Source: Microbacterium testaceum
Lineage (GTDB): Bacteria; Actinomycetota; Actinomycetes; Actinomycetales; Microbacteriaceae
Length of the DNA stretch: 64,000 bases
Assembly: GCF_020781835.1 (NCBI RefSeq)
Contig: NZ_JAJGNJ010000002.1
Span: 248,001 to 312,000 of the forward strand
Direction: 5' to 3'
The first letter of the stretch is position 1; the number at the start of each line of letters is the position of its first letter. The notes beneath the pieces are model-generated. The model made no database searches. It was not told the origin of the DNA and saw only the letters and a list, made by a program, of their open reading frames with translations. The position numbers and the translations under genes are program-made. This document shows, piece after piece, positions 16,861-26,357 of the stretch.

Positions 16861-17973
16861 ATGCTGAAGAAAATCCTGACCGGAGCGGCCGTCGCCGCTC
16901 TCGCCGTCACCCTCGGAGCGTGCAGCTCCACGCGACCCGCCGACGGCGGCGACGCCGGTGGCAGCGCCGAGTGCAACGTCGGTATCGCGATGCCGACCCG
17001 CAGCCTCGAGCGCTGGATCAACGACGGCGAGCAGCTCCAGAAGAAGCTCGCCGACGCCGGCTGCACCGTCGACCTGCAGTACGCCGACAACAAGACCGAC
17101 CAGCAGATCAGCCAGATCCAGAACCAGATCTCCGGCGGCGCGAAGATCCTCGTGATCGCCGCCATCGACGGCTCGACGCTCGGCCCGGTGCTGCAGGAGG
17201 CCAAGGCCCAGAACGCCACGGTCATCGCCTACGACCGCCTCATCAACGGCAGCGAGAACGTCGACTACTACGCCACGTTCGACAACTACAAGGTGGGCAC
17301 CCTCCAGGGCCAGTTCATCGAGGAGCAGCTGGGCCTCGCGGACGGTGCGGGTCCCTTCAACCTCGAGCCGTTCGCCGGCAGCCCCGACGACAACAACGCG
17401 AAGTTCTTCTTCGCCGGCGCCTGGGACCTGCTCCAGCCGTACGTCGAGAAGGGCCAGCTCGTCGTCCCCAGTGGCAAGGCGCCCGCCAACGACGACGCGT
17501 GGGCGAGCATCGGCATCCAGGGCTGGGCGTCCGACAAGGCCCAGGCCGAGATGGACAACCGCCTGTCCTCGTTCTACGGCGACGGCAAGAAGGTCAACGT
17601 CGTCCTGTCGCCCAACGACAGTCTCGCCATCGGTATCGAGGCATCCCTGAAGTCGGCCGGCTACACCGCCGGCGCCGACTACCCGATCATCACCGGTCAG
17701 GATGCCGACAAGGCCAACGTCAAGGCGATCCTCGAGGGTCTGCAGGCCATGACGGTCTGGAAGGACACCCGCGCGCTCGGTGACCGCGTCTTCACGATGA
17801 TCGAGGAGATCCGCAACGGTGAGGAGGTCGAGGTCAACGACACCGAGACCTACGACAACGGCAAGAAGGTCGTCCCGTCGTACCTGCTGACGCCCGAGGT
17901 GGTCGTCAAGGACGACGTGCAGTCCAAGCTCATCGACTCGGGCTTCCTCAAGGCCTCCGACGTCGGGCTCTGA
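16861..17973 (+). CDS. chvE: Multiple-sugar-binding lipoprotein, ChvE type
   Basis: A 370-residue periplasmic-binding-protein family 1 lipoprotein. Lipobox LGAC ends at Cys21; the mature part (CNVGIAMPTRSLERW) and the YADNKTDQQISQIQNQI segment are characteristic of ChvE/XylF-like receptors for pentoses and hexoses. GAGAGGAAC sits upstream of the ATG. It delivers sugar to the MmsA/MmsB-type transporter encoded next. Twin hairpins follow the stop, so it should be made in excess over the transporter. The precise sugar is unknown; the symbol reflects the family. Confidence 0.85.
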   Translation: MLKKILTGAAVAALAVTLGACSSTRPADGGDAGGSAECNVGIAMPTRSLERWINDGEQLQKKLADAGCTVDLQYADNKTDQQISQIQNQISGGAKILVIAAIDGSTLGPVLQEAKAQNATVIAYDRLINGSENVDYYATFDNYKVGTLQGQFIEEQLGLADGAGPFNLEPFAGSPDDNNAKFFFAGAWDLLQPYVEKGQLVVPSGKAPANDDAWASIGIQGWASDKAQAEMDNRLSSFYGDGKKVNVVLSPNDSLAIGIEASLKSAGYTAGADYPIITGQDADKANVKAILEGLQAMTVWKDTRALGDRVFTMIEEIRNGEEVEVNDTETYDNGKKVVPSYLLTPEVVVKDDVQSKLIDSGFLKASDVGL

Positions 17974-17981
17974 TCCATTCT

Positions 17982-18038
17982 GCGGCGGGGCGGGTTCGCC
18001 CGCCCCGCCGCTTCCTCCGTCGCCCCACGGCGACGGAG
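17982..18038 (+). terminator. Twin intercistronic hairpins
   Basis: The first stem is a perfect 13-base arm (17982-17994 with 17999-18011) closed by a TTCG tetraloop, an extra-stable structure. The second pairs CTCCGTCGCC (18015-18024) with GGCGACGGAG (18029-18038). They lie between the binding-protein and ATPase genes and probably stop most transcripts or protect the 3' end of the binding-protein mRNA. Confidence 0.65.
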
Positions 18039-18075
18039 CTACCTGTCGCCCGGCGCGGCGACGGAGGGAGACACC

Positions 18076-19605
18076 ATGACCGAACCGATCCTGCGCATGT
18101 CGGGGATCTCCAAGTCGTTCAACGGCGTCCCGGCCCTCGCCGACGTCTCGATCGACGTGCACCGGGGCGAGGTGCACGCGATCTGCGGCGAGAACGGCGC
18201 GGGCAAGTCGACGCTGATGAAGGTGCTGAGCGGGGTGTACCCGGCGGGCAGCTTCGCGGGCACGATCACCCTCGAGGGGGAGCCGGTGGCCTTCCGCTCG
18301 ATCAACGACAGCGAGGCCGCCGGCATCGTCATCATCCATCAGGAGCTGGCCCTCAGCCCCTACCTCTCGATCGCCGAGAACATCTTCCTCGGCAACGAGA
18401 AGGCCACCCGCGGGGTCATCGACTGGAACGCCACCAACACCGCGGCCGCCGAACTGCTCAAGCGCGTGGGGCTCCGTGAGAACCCCGCGACCAAGATCTA
18501 CGAGCTCGGCGTCGGCAAGCAGCAGCTCGTCGAGATCGCCAAGGCCCTGGCCAAGGAGGTCAAGCTCCTCATCCTCGACGAGCCCACCGCCGCCCTCAAC
18601 GACGACGACTCCGCGCACCTGCTCGACCTCATCGATCAACTGCGCGACCAGGGGATCACCTGCATCATCATCAGCCACAAGCTGAAGGAGGTGCTGCGCA
18701 TCGCCGACCGCATCACGATCATCCGCGACGGCCGGACGATCGAGACGATGCGGCGCGACGACCCCGACACCGACGAGGGCCGCATCATCCGCGCGATGGT
18801 CGGCCGCGACCTCAACAGCCTGTTCCCGCCGCGCGAGCCCGACATCGGCGAGGAGCTGTTCCGCGTCGAGCACTGGACGGTGCACCACCCCGTGGACACC
18901 GAGCGCGTGGTCATCGACGACGCCTCCTTCTCGGTGCGCGCGGGCGAGATCGTCGGCTTCGCCGGGCTCATGGGCGCCGGTCGCACCGAGCTCGCCATGA
19001 GCATCTTCGGTCGCATGTACGGCACCGGGATCTCGGGCGAGGTCTACAAGAACGGCCAGCCGATCGATGTGCGCACCGTGGATGCCGCCATCAAGAACGG
19101 CATCGCGTACGCCACCGAGGACCGCAAGAAGTACGGTCTCAACCTCATCGGCGACATCCAGGTCAACGTCTCGGCCTCCGCCCTCGCCCGCCTCGCGCGC
19201 CTCGGCGTCGTCGACCGGTACCGCGAGTACAAGGTCGCCGACTCGTACCGCTACAAGATGAACATCAAGGCGCCCAGCGTCGCCGCGATCACCGGACGCC
19301 TCTCCGGCGGGAACCAGCAGAAGGTCGTCCTGTCGAAGTGGATGTTCACCGGACCCGACGTGCTGATCCTCGACGAGCCCACCCGCGGCATCGACGTCGG
19401 GGCGAAGTACGAGATCTACGGCATCATCAACGAACTCGCGGCCCAGGGGAAGGCCGTCATCGTCATCTCGTCGGAGCTGCCCGAGGTCATCGGCCTCTCC
19501 GACCGCATCTACACCATCTCCGAGGGGCGCATCACGGCCGAGGTCAGCCGTGCGGATGCCACGCAGGAGACGCTCATGCGGCACATGACCGCCGGAAGGA
19601 ACTGA
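18076..19605 (+). CDS. mmsA: Sugar ABC transporter ATP-binding protein (MmsA/GguA type)
   Basis: A 509-residue double ATPase. Domain 1 (residues 5-240) has Walker [10 protein letters not shown], a diverged signature around [16 protein letters not shown], and Walker B LLILDEPT. Domain 2 has a degenerate Walker A ([10 protein letters not shown]) but an intact [15 protein letters not shown] signature and [14 protein letters not shown]. This asymmetry is normal in the CUT2 family, with one ATP site active. GGAGGGAG precedes the ATG. It powers import through the permease encoded 5 bases downstream. Confidence 0.9.
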   Translation: MTEPILRMSGISKSFNGVPALADVSIDVHRGEVHAICGENGAGKSTLMKVLSGVYPAGSFAGTITLEGEPVAFRSINDSEAAGIVIIHQELALSPYLSIAENIFLGNEKATRGVIDWNATNTAAAELLKRVGLRENPATKIYELGVGKQQLVEIAKALAKEVKLLILDEPTAALNDDDSAHLLDLIDQLRDQGITCIIISHKLKEVLRIADRITIIRDGRTIETMRRDDPDTDEGRIIRAMVGRDLNSLFPPREPDIGEELFRVEHWTVHHPVDTERVVIDDASFSVRAGEIVGFAGLMGAGRTELAMSIFGRMYGTGISGEVYKNGQPIDVRTVDAAIKNGIAYATEDRKKYGLNLIGDIQVNVSASALARLARLGVVDRYREYKVADSYRYKMNIKAPSVAAITGRLSGGNQQKVVLSKWMFTGPDVLILDEPTRGIDVGAKYEIYGIINELAAQGKAVIVISSELPEVIGLSDRIYTISEGRITAEVSRADATQETLMRHMTAGRN

Positions 19606-19610
19606 CAGCA

Positions 19611-20831
19611 ATGGCCACCGCATCCACTCAGACGGTCGACGCGCCGACGCAACCCGGCCCGCGCCGACGCGGCCTGCTCGCCCGCATCAACTTCCGGCAG
19701 TTCGGCATCCTCGCCGCGCTGGTCATCATCATCGTGCTGTTCCAGGTGCTCACCGGCGGGCGCCTGCTGCTGCCGGGGAACGTCAACAACCTCATCCAGC
19801 AGAACGCCTACGTGCTGATCCTCGCGATCGGCATGGTCATGGTCATCATCGCCGGGCACATCGACCTCTCGGTCGGGTCGGTGGTGGCCATGGTGGGCGC
19901 GATCGCGGCCATCGCGATGAACCAGTGGGGCATGCCCTGGTACGTCGCGGTCGTCCTCTCGCTCATCGTCGGCGCCGTGGTCGGCGCCTGGCAGGGATTC
20001 TGGGTGGCCTTCGTCGGGATACCCGCGTTCATCGTGACCCTGGCCGGCATGCTCCTCTTCCGCGGTCTCACTCTCGTGCTGCTCACCGGCGGCACGATCA
20101 GCGGTCTGCCCGACGGCTTCACGGCGATCGGCGCGGGCTGGCTCCCGCCCGTGCTCGGCTACGTCGGGAACTGGGACAGCCTCACCCTCGTGCTCGGTGC
20201 CGTCGCGAGCGTCCTCCTCATCGTCCAGCAGCTCCGCACCCGGGCGACGCTGCGCCGTCTCGAGCTGCCGCGTGAGGTCGCGTGGTCGTTCTGGCTGAAG
20301 AACGTGATCGCGGTCGTGGCGATCATGGCCGTCGCGTTCACCATCGCCGCCTACAACGGCACGCCCATCGTGCTGATCATCCTCGCGGTGCTCGTGCTCG
20401 CCTACACGTTCGTCCTCAACCGCACGACGTTCGGTCGCCACATCTACGCGATGGGCGGCAACCTGTTCGCCGCCGTCATGAGCGGTGTGAAGACGAAGTG
20501 GGTCAACTTCTTCATCTTCGTGAACATGGGTGTTCTCGCGGGTCTCGCCGCGGTGGTCAGCACCGCGCGCGCCGGCGGCGCCGTGGCATCCGCCGGTCAG
20601 AACTACGAACTGGATGCCATCGCGGCGGTGTTCATCGGTGGTGCCGCCGTGCAGGGCGGTATCGGCACCGTTGTGGGGGCCGTCGTCGGTGGCCTCGTGA
20701 TGGGCGTGCTCAACATGGGTCTGTCCATCCTCAGCGTCGATGCGGCCTGGCAGATGGCGATCAAGGGCATCGTGCTGCTCCTGGCCGTCGCGTTCGACAT
20801 CTTCAACAAGCGACGCAACGGCGGTGCCTGA
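19611..20831 (+). CDS. mmsB: Sugar ABC transporter permease (MmsB/GguB type)
   Basis: A 406-residue CUT2-family permease with a polar N-terminus of about 30 residues and roughly ten hydrophobic helices. Family landmarks are AGHIDLSVGSVVAM, WVAFVGIPAFIVTLAGM, and the C-terminal GQNYELDAIAAVFIGGAAVQGG. Xylose/ChvE-type permeases share this longer form. AGGAACTGACAGC separates it from the ATPase stop. It forms the membrane channel for the preceding ATPase and binding lipoprotein. Confidence 0.9.
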   Translation: MATASTQTVDAPTQPGPRRRGLLARINFRQFGILAALVIIIVLFQVLTGGRLLLPGNVNNLIQQNAYVLILAIGMVMVIIAGHIDLSVGSVVAMVGAIAAIAMNQWGMPWYVAVVLSLIVGAVVGAWQGFWVAFVGIPAFIVTLAGMLLFRGLTLVLLTGGTISGLPDGFTAIGAGWLPPVLGYVGNWDSLTLVLGAVASVLLIVQQLRTRATLRRLELPREVAWSFWLKNVIAVVAIMAVAFTIAAYNGTPIVLIILAVLVLAYTFVLNRTTFGRHIYAMGGNLFAAVMSGVKTKWVNFFIFVNMGVLAGLAAVVSTARAGGAVASAGQNYELDAIAAVFIGGAAVQGGIGTVVGAVVGGLVMGVLNMGLSILSVDAAWQMAIKGIVLLLAVAFDIFNKRRNGGA

Positions 20832-20909
20832 TCGGATGGGGAGCACGACCGATCGCCGTGCTCCCCATCCGTCCGGCCGCGATGGGATGATGGGAGAGGT
20901 GCTCCCCTC

Positions 20910-22121
20910 ATGACCCCTGCCGTGTTCGAGCCCGCGACGCCGCTCGCACCACCCGCCGGTCGTACGACCAACGACCTCATCCGGCAGCAGAACCTCGCGT
21001 CCGTGCTCTCGTTGCTCCACCTGCGGGGAGCGCTCTCACGGGCGCAGCTCGGGGCCACGATCGGCCTGAACCGGTCGACCGTGACCGGCCTGGTGATGGA
21101 ACTGACCGAGCTGGGGCTCGTCCGTGAGGTCGCCGCCGGTGAGCGCACCGGCAAGGTCGGCCGCCCCACGCTCGACATCGAGCCCGAGGACCACGTCTCC
21201 GCGCTGAGCGTCCGGGCGGAGCCCCACGCGGTCACCGTCGCCCTGGTCGGGCTCGGCGGAGTCGTCCACGCGCGACTGCGCCACGACACCGCGAGCGCCC
21301 CCTCTCCCCGGCGCTTCGTGCAGATCGTCGCGTCGTCGGTCGAGGCGATGCGCGCCGACATCGACCGGCACTACCGGGTGATCGGTGCGGGCCTCGCCGT
21401 GCCGGGGCTCGTGAACGCCAACGGTTCCGTGCTGGTGTCGCCAACCCTCGGGTGGCGGCGCGATCCGGTGGCCGCGCGGCTGAGCGACGAGCTCGGCATC
21501 CCCGTCTCCGCCGGCAACGACGCGAGCATCGGTGCCCTCGCCGAGTCGCGCTTCGGTGTGGGGGTCGGCGTGTCGAACCTGCTGTACCTCGGCGGCGCGA
21601 TGCACAGCATCGGCGGCGGGCTCATCATCGACGGCACGCTGCTGCGCGGGACCTCGGGGTACGCCGGCGAGCTCGGGCACACGGTCGTCGATCCGCGCGG
21701 GCGCGCGTGCGTGTGCGGGCGGAAGGGATGCCTGGAGGCGGAGGTGCGGCTCGACCTGCTGGAGCCGCTGCTGGGTCGCCGCAAGCTCGACGAAGACGAG
21801 CTCGACGTCGAGCTCGGCGTCGCCCGGGATCCGCGGGTGATGGCGGAGGTCACGCGCCAGGTCGAGGTGCTCTCGCTCGCCCTGACGAACTTCGTCAACG
21901 CGTTCAGCCCCGAGACCGTGGTGCTGTCCGGTTACCTCGGTGCCCTGCTGTCGGTGAGCCGTGAGCGCCTGGCCGAGGCGGTGCGCGTGCATCCGCTGGG
22001 GGCGGAGGGCCGCACGATCCGGCTGGAGCGCGCGCACCTGCGTTCGCGCCTGATGCTCATCGGTCCGGCCGAACTCGCCTTCGCCGACCTGCTGGCCAAC
22101 CCCGCGGGCTTCCGCGGTTGA
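20910..22121 (+). CDS. ROK-family transcriptional regulator
   Basis: A 403-residue ROK protein. An N-terminal winged HTH (about residues 25-85, LSRAQLGATIGLNRSTVTGL) is joined to a sugar-kinase-like domain. The zinc motif CVCGRKGCLE (about residues 267-276) and GIPVSAGNDASIGALAESR are typical of NagC/XylR-like repressors; YAGELGHTVV matches the metal-site His. It lies 78 bases downstream of the permease in the same direction and probably represses the sugar transporter until the sugar binds. A binding site could not be picked out. Confidence 0.87.
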   Translation: MTPAVFEPATPLAPPAGRTTNDLIRQQNLASVLSLLHLRGALSRAQLGATIGLNRSTVTGLVMELTELGLVREVAAGERTGKVGRPTLDIEPEDHVSALSVRAEPHAVTVALVGLGGVVHARLRHDTASAPSPRRFVQIVASSVEAMRADIDRHYRVIGAGLAVPGLVNANGSVLVSPTLGWRRDPVAARLSDELGIPVSAGNDASIGALAESRFGVGVGVSNLLYLGGAMHSIGGGLIIDGTLLRGTSGYAGELGHTVVDPRGRACVCGRKGCLEAEVRLDLLEPLLGRRKLDEDELDVELGVARDPRVMAEVTRQVEVLSLALTNFVNAFSPETVVLSGYLGALLSVSRERLAEAVRVHPLGAEGRTIRLERAHLRSRLMLIGPAELAFADLLANPAGFRG

Positions 22122-22172
22122 CGCCGGTCGACCGTCGCCCGGTCCGACCTGTTTCTGTTCACGGCGGGTTCA

Positions 22173-22201
22173 TTGCGTTTTTCGGCCCGCTGCCCTACGT
22201 T
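22173..22201 (+). promoter_or_regulatory. Promoter candidate for the large secreted protein
   Basis: TTGCGT (22173-22178) and TACGTT (22196-22201) with a 17-base spacer lie 66 bases ahead of the ATG of the Ig-repeat protein gene. The match to sigma-A consensus is moderate. Confidence 0.35.
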
Positions 22202-22266
22202 CTCCCCAGCAGACGCACGTTCGGGGGAACGGGTGCGCACCACTGCTGATCTCAGGGGAACGATCA

Positions 22267-25200
22267 ATGGTCGCGTCGTCGCGCTCGGTTCGTGTGGGGT
22301 TTCTCGGCGTCGTCGCCGTCCTCTTGCTGGCGGTCGCGGGGGTGATGCTCGCCGCGACCCCACCTGCGCATGCGGAGGATGCCGGCGTCACGGTCACCGG
22401 GACGCCCGTCGTCGGCAGCACCCTGACCGTCGCTCCCGGCGCATGGGGCGGCGCACCGGTGGGCCTGAGCTATCAATGGCGGCGTAACGGACAGCCCATT
22501 CCCGGGGCCACGGGGACGTCGTACACGCTGACGGCCGACGACGCCGGCAAGGCGATCACCGCGGTGGTGACGGGGACGCGGGAGTCCACCGCCATCACCG
22601 TCGGTGCGGCCTTCACGACCGTTCCGGTCCCGACCGTGACGGGAACGCTGCAGAGCGGCAAGACGCTGACGGCCGTGACGGGGACGTGGGCACCGGTCCC
22701 CGATGCCTTCGCGTATCAGTGGTCGATCGACGGCACGGCCGTCTCCGGGGCGACCAAGGCGGTCTTCACCCTGCGCACCTCCGACGCCGGCAAGAAGGTC
22801 ACCGTGACCGTGACCGGCACCAAGGCGGGCTACACCAGCGCCTCGGCGACGAGCACAGCGCTGACCGTCCTTCGCCCGTTCACGACGGCGCCGCTGCCGA
22901 CGATCACCGGAACCCCGACGTCGGGGAACACGCTCACCGCGGACCCCGGATCGTGGTTGCCCACCGCGCAGGTGACGTACCAGTGGTTCCGTGGATCGAC
23001 GGCGATCACAGGAGCGACCGCCAAGACCTACGTGGTCGTGGATGCCGACCGCGGTCAGAGCATCACCGTACGCACCACGGGGAGCGCGTCGGGCTACATC
23101 ACGACGACGAAGGCGAGTGCGGCGACGATGATTCTGAACACCTTCACCGCCGCACCGGTGCCGACGGTCTCGGGTACCCTCCAGACCGCGCAGACGCTGA
23201 CGGCGGCAACGGGCACCTGGACTCCGACGCCGGATTCGTTCACGTACCAGTGGGCGGTCGACGGGACGCCGGTCGCCGGGGCCACGTCCGCGCGGTTCGT
23301 CATCCCATCGACGGCGGCGGGCAAGAAGGTGACGGTGACCGTCACCGGAATGAAGACGGGCTACGCCTCCGCTTCGGCGACGAGCGTGGCATCCACGGTC
23401 CTCATCCCATTCACGACGGCCCCGACTCCCTCGGTGAGTGGAACGCCCGAGCCCGGCAGCAGGCTCACCGCGACCGCCGGGACCTGGCAGCCGACGGCGA
23501 CCCTGAAGTACCAGTGGTACCGCGGGGCGACGGCGATCAGCGGGGCCACCACGACGACCTACACGGTAGCCGACGGCGACCGGGGCCAGACTCTCACCGT
23601 CCGGGTCACCGGCACGCGCACCGGCTACATCACGAAGGCGGTGTCCAGCGCCGGTGTGACCGTGCCGCTGCTGTTCACGTCCGCTCCGACCCCCTCCCTC
23701 GTGGGCACGGCCCAGGTCGGCCAGGCGGTCACGGTCGATCCCGGCACGTGGGCGCCGGTCCCCACGAGCTACACCTACCAGTGGCTCATCGGCGGCGCCC
23801 CGATCGCGGGTGCGACGGGGAGCAGCTACACCCCCGTTGCCGGCGACGGCGGGAAGAGTCTCTCGGTGGCGGTCACCGCCGTGAAGAACGGGTACACGAG
23901 CAAGACGGTGACGAGCGCGGCGGCTCCCGTGCTGAAGTTGCTGACGGCGACTCCGACGCCGAAGATCTCCGGAACGCCCCTGGTTGGACAGAGACTGACC
24001 GCGGTCGCAGGTACATGGGCACCGTCACCGGTGGCCCTCGCCTACCAGTGGCTGCGCGATGGAACCGCCATTACGGGCGCGACCTCCTCGGCCTACACCA
24101 CGGTCGCGGCAGACAAGGGCAAGACCCTCACCGTGCGCGTCACCGGTTCGCAGGCGGGGTACGTCACGGCCGTGGCGACGAGCCTCGGACAGCGCGTGTG
24201 GCAGCTCAAGCCGGTGTCGGGAGATCTCGCCGCCAGTACGACGTGGTCGAGCGCGGCGGGCGATCTGTATGTGGTCGACGGAGGCCTCACGGTGCCGGCG
24301 GGCAAGACACTGACGATCGCCGGAGGCACCGTCGTGAAGTCGACGTACGGAGGGATCGACGTGTACGGCGCGCTGATCGTGAACGGCACGTCTGCCGCCG
24401 CCGTCAGCTTCACCTCCACCCAGGATGACGCCGTCGGCGGCGACACCAACGGCGACAAGACGGCCACCAAAGCCGCCCCCTCAGACTGGAATGGGATCTC
24501 CGTCAACGCGGACGCCGCGATCACCATCAAGGAGGCGCGGATCGCCTACGCCGCCACCGGTATATCGGCGCACGACGCGAAGCCACTGACGGTCGCCAAC
24601 GTGCGCATCGACAACAGCCAGTGGGACGCCGCTTCCGTCGACGGCGCGACCATCGACGTCTCGAACTGGACCGGTGTCACCGGGAGCGGCAATGGGCTCA
24701 ACGGCATCCGGTTGAACAGTGGCAGCATCGTCGGCACGCTCCCCGCCAACCCGAGCTTTCCGTGGGTGTTGGGCGATACAGCGGCGGTCGCCCGAGACAA
24801 GGCCCTGACAGTTGCCGCGGGCGCCGTCGTCAAGTCATATATGGCAGGGTTCGACGTGTATGGCAGCCTGACCGTGGCGGGCACGCCTGCATCCCCCGTC
24901 GTGATGACCTCCCTCACCGACGACACCGTCGGCGGTGACACCAACGGCGATAAGACGGCCACGAAGGGCGCCCCCTGGGACTGGGGCGGGCTCGGCATCA
25001 AGTCGACTAGCACATTTACCGCAGCGTCCTTGAGGGTCGCTTACGCGGCGACGGGCATCCAGGTGCTGACGCCGCAGAAGCTCGAACTCACCGATGTGCA
25101 GATCGACGGCAGCTATTGGGATGCGCTCTCCATCGGAGCGGGACCGTTGGACGCTGTGACCCTCACCCGTATCACCGGCTCGGGGAACGGGACGAACGGC

Positions 25201-26262
25201 ATCCGACTGAGCGGCGAGATATCGGGCACCGTGAAGCCCTCCGCCGGGCTCGCGTACGTCTTCGATGGTGTGTCCGTGCCCGCGAAGAAATCCCTCACGC
25301 TCGCGGCGGGAACCGTCGGGAAGGTGACCGGCTCGTGGATCGATGTCTACGGCTCGCTCGTCATCGCCGGAACCAGCGACGCACCCGTGCGGCTCACGGC
25401 CTGGAGCGACGACTCGATCGGCGGCGACACCAACGGCGACGGGCCATCCACGGGCAGCCCCTACGCATGGCAAGGCATATACGTGCAGGAGAACGCATCG
25501 CTGACGGCCGCCGGCATGACGTCGGCATTCGCCGCGACAGGAATCTACAGCGGCAATGCAAAGACTCTGAGTGTCACGGCTTCCACGATCAGCGACACCT
25601 ACTATCAGGGGATCTTCGCCAGCGTCGGCCAGACCGCTGTCAACCAGGGCACCCGCACTGTGTCGATCACCGGCAACACCATCACGCGGGCCGGCGAGCA
25701 AGGCATCCACGTGGACGTCACCAACGCCGCGTTCACGGGTTCGCCCCAGCCTGTCCCGGTCGTGACGGGCAACACCGTCACCGGCGCGGCGGGCAACGCG
25801 ATCGAGGTCACGGGTCCGCTCGACCCGAGCAAGCTCAGCGGCAACACGGGATCCGGGAACGGCGGTGTCGCGGGCAACGCGGTCGCCATCAACGGCGAGT
25901 TGTCGGCGACAGCGACGCTCGGTTCGTTCGGGACGGCCTTCCCGCTCGTCCTGAACAACTGGTTCACGATCCCGAAGGGGCTGACGCTCACCCTGTCCGC
26001 CGGGACGGCCATCAAGGTCGCGGACGGCGGCGGGATCAGCGTGCAGGGCAAGCTCATCGGGAAGGGGACGACGGCATCCCCCGTCATCCTCACCTCGATC
26101 AACGATGACACCGTCCTCGGCGACACCAACAACAACAGCACGTCGACCAAACCCGCGGCCGGGGAGTGGCAGGGGGTGTACCTCGAGCCCGGATCGTCGT
26201 ACACGTCCGGCGTACTGTCGATCCGGTACGCGGGGAGCCCGACGCCCTGGGACCAGCGGTGA
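22267..26262 (+). CDS. Secreted Ig-like repeat and beta-helix protein
   Basis: A 1331-residue exported protein of unknown function. Residues 1-36 form a signal peptide ending AHA. Residues 38-643 hold seven Ig-like repeats of about 86-88 residues, each with a G-T-W, YQW and G-A-T core. Residues 650-1331 look like a right-handed parallel beta-helix built from modules of VYGSL/VAGT strands, each bearing a Ca-site-like motif (DDxxGGDTNGD) near residues 720, 885, 1048 and 1280. No LPXTG or membrane anchor follows; it ends SPTPWDQR, so it is released or held non-covalently. GGGGAAC precedes the ATG. Adhesion or polysaccharide binding is inference only. It is more A/T-tolerant and threonine-rich than its neighbours. 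Confidence 0.85.
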   Translation: MVASSRSVRVGFLGVVAVLLLAVAGVMLAATPPAHAEDAGVTVTGTPVVGSTLTVAPGAWGGAPVGLSYQWRRNGQPIPGATGTSYTLTADDAGKAITAVVTGTRESTAITVGAAFTTVPVPTVTGTLQSGKTLTAVTGTWAPVPDAFAYQWSIDGTAVSGATKAVFTLRTSDAGKKVTVTVTGTKAGYTSASATSTALTVLRPFTTAPLPTITGTPTSGNTLTADPGSWLPTAQVTYQWFRGSTAITGATAKTYVVVDADRGQSITVRTTGSASGYITTTKASAATMILNTFTAAPVPTVSGTLQTAQTLTAATGTWTPTPDSFTYQWAVDGTPVAGATSARFVIPSTAAGKKVTVTVTGMKTGYASASATSVASTVLIPFTTAPTPSVSGTPEPGSRLTATAGTWQPTATLKYQWYRGATAISGATTTTYTVADGDRGQTLTVRVTGTRTGYITKAVSSAGVTVPLLFTSAPTPSLVGTAQVGQAVTVDPGTWAPVPTSYTYQWLIGGAPIAGATGSSYTPVAGDGGKSLSVAVTAVKNGYTSKTVTSAAAPVLKLLTATPTPKISGTPLVGQRLTAVAGTWAPSPVALAYQWLRDGTAITGATSSAYTTVAADKGKTLTVRVTGSQAGYVTAVATSLGQRVWQLKPVSGDLAASTTWSSAAGDLYVVDGGLTVPAGKTLTIAGGTVVKSTYGGIDVYGALIVNGTSAAAVSFTSTQDDAVGGDTNGDKTATKAAPSDWNGISVNADAAITIKEARIAYAATGISAHDAKPLTVANVRIDNSQWDAASVDGATIDVSNWTGVTGSGNGLNGIRLNSGSIVGTLPANPSFPWVLGDTAAVARDKALTVAAGAVVKSYMAGFDVYGSLTVAGTPASPVVMTSLTDDTVGGDTNGDKTATKGAPWDWGGLGIKSTSTFTAASLRVAYAATGIQVLTPQKLELTDVQIDGSYWDALSIGAGPLDAVTLTRITGSGNGTNGIRLSGEISGTVKPSAGLAYVFDGVSVPAKKSLTLAAGTVGKVTGSWIDVYGSLVIAGTSDAPVRLTAWSDDSIGGDTNGDGPSTGSPYAWQGIYVQENASLTAAGMTSAFAATGIYSGNAKTLSVTASTISDTYYQGIFASVGQTAVNQGTRTVSITGNTITRAGEQGIHVDVTNAAFTGSPQPVPVVTGNTVTGAAGNAIEVTGPLDPSKLSGNTGSGNGGVAGNAVAINGELSATATLGSFGTAFPLVLNNWFTIPKGLTLTLSAGTAIKVADGGGISVQGKLIGKGTTASPVILTSINDDTVLGDTNNNSTSTKPAAGEWQGVYLEPGSSYTSGVLSIRYAGSPTPWDQR
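22378..24200 (+). repeat. Seven tandem Ig-like coding repeats
   Basis: Repeat units begin near 22378, 22609, 22873, 23137, 23404, 23668 and 23935, spaced 231-267 bases. Units 2 and 4 resemble each other (PVPDAFAYQW, TPDSFTYQW), and units 3 and 5 resemble each other (WFRGSTAITGA, WYRGATAISGA), pointing to duplication of a two-domain block of about 528 bases. Confidence 0.75.
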
Positions 26263-26357
26263 CGGGGATCGACGGGCGGCGTTCACCGTCCCGTTGATCC
26301 ACCCGGCTACCTTTCCTCCGGCGTCCGCTGACCGTGCGGCGCTGGGGGAAGGTCCAC

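Noticed and set aside
16750..19623. A 957-codon open frame on the minus strand opposite the ChvE/MmsA genes
   Set aside because: It is an antisense shadow: the plus-strand frames encode unmistakable family motifs and ribosome sites, while the minus frame is a compositional echo of high GC third positions.
22378..24200. Regularly spaced repeats that could be mistaken for a CRISPR or tandem satellite
   Set aside because: Units are about 260 bases, imperfect, and in frame within one protein; they encode Ig-like domains.
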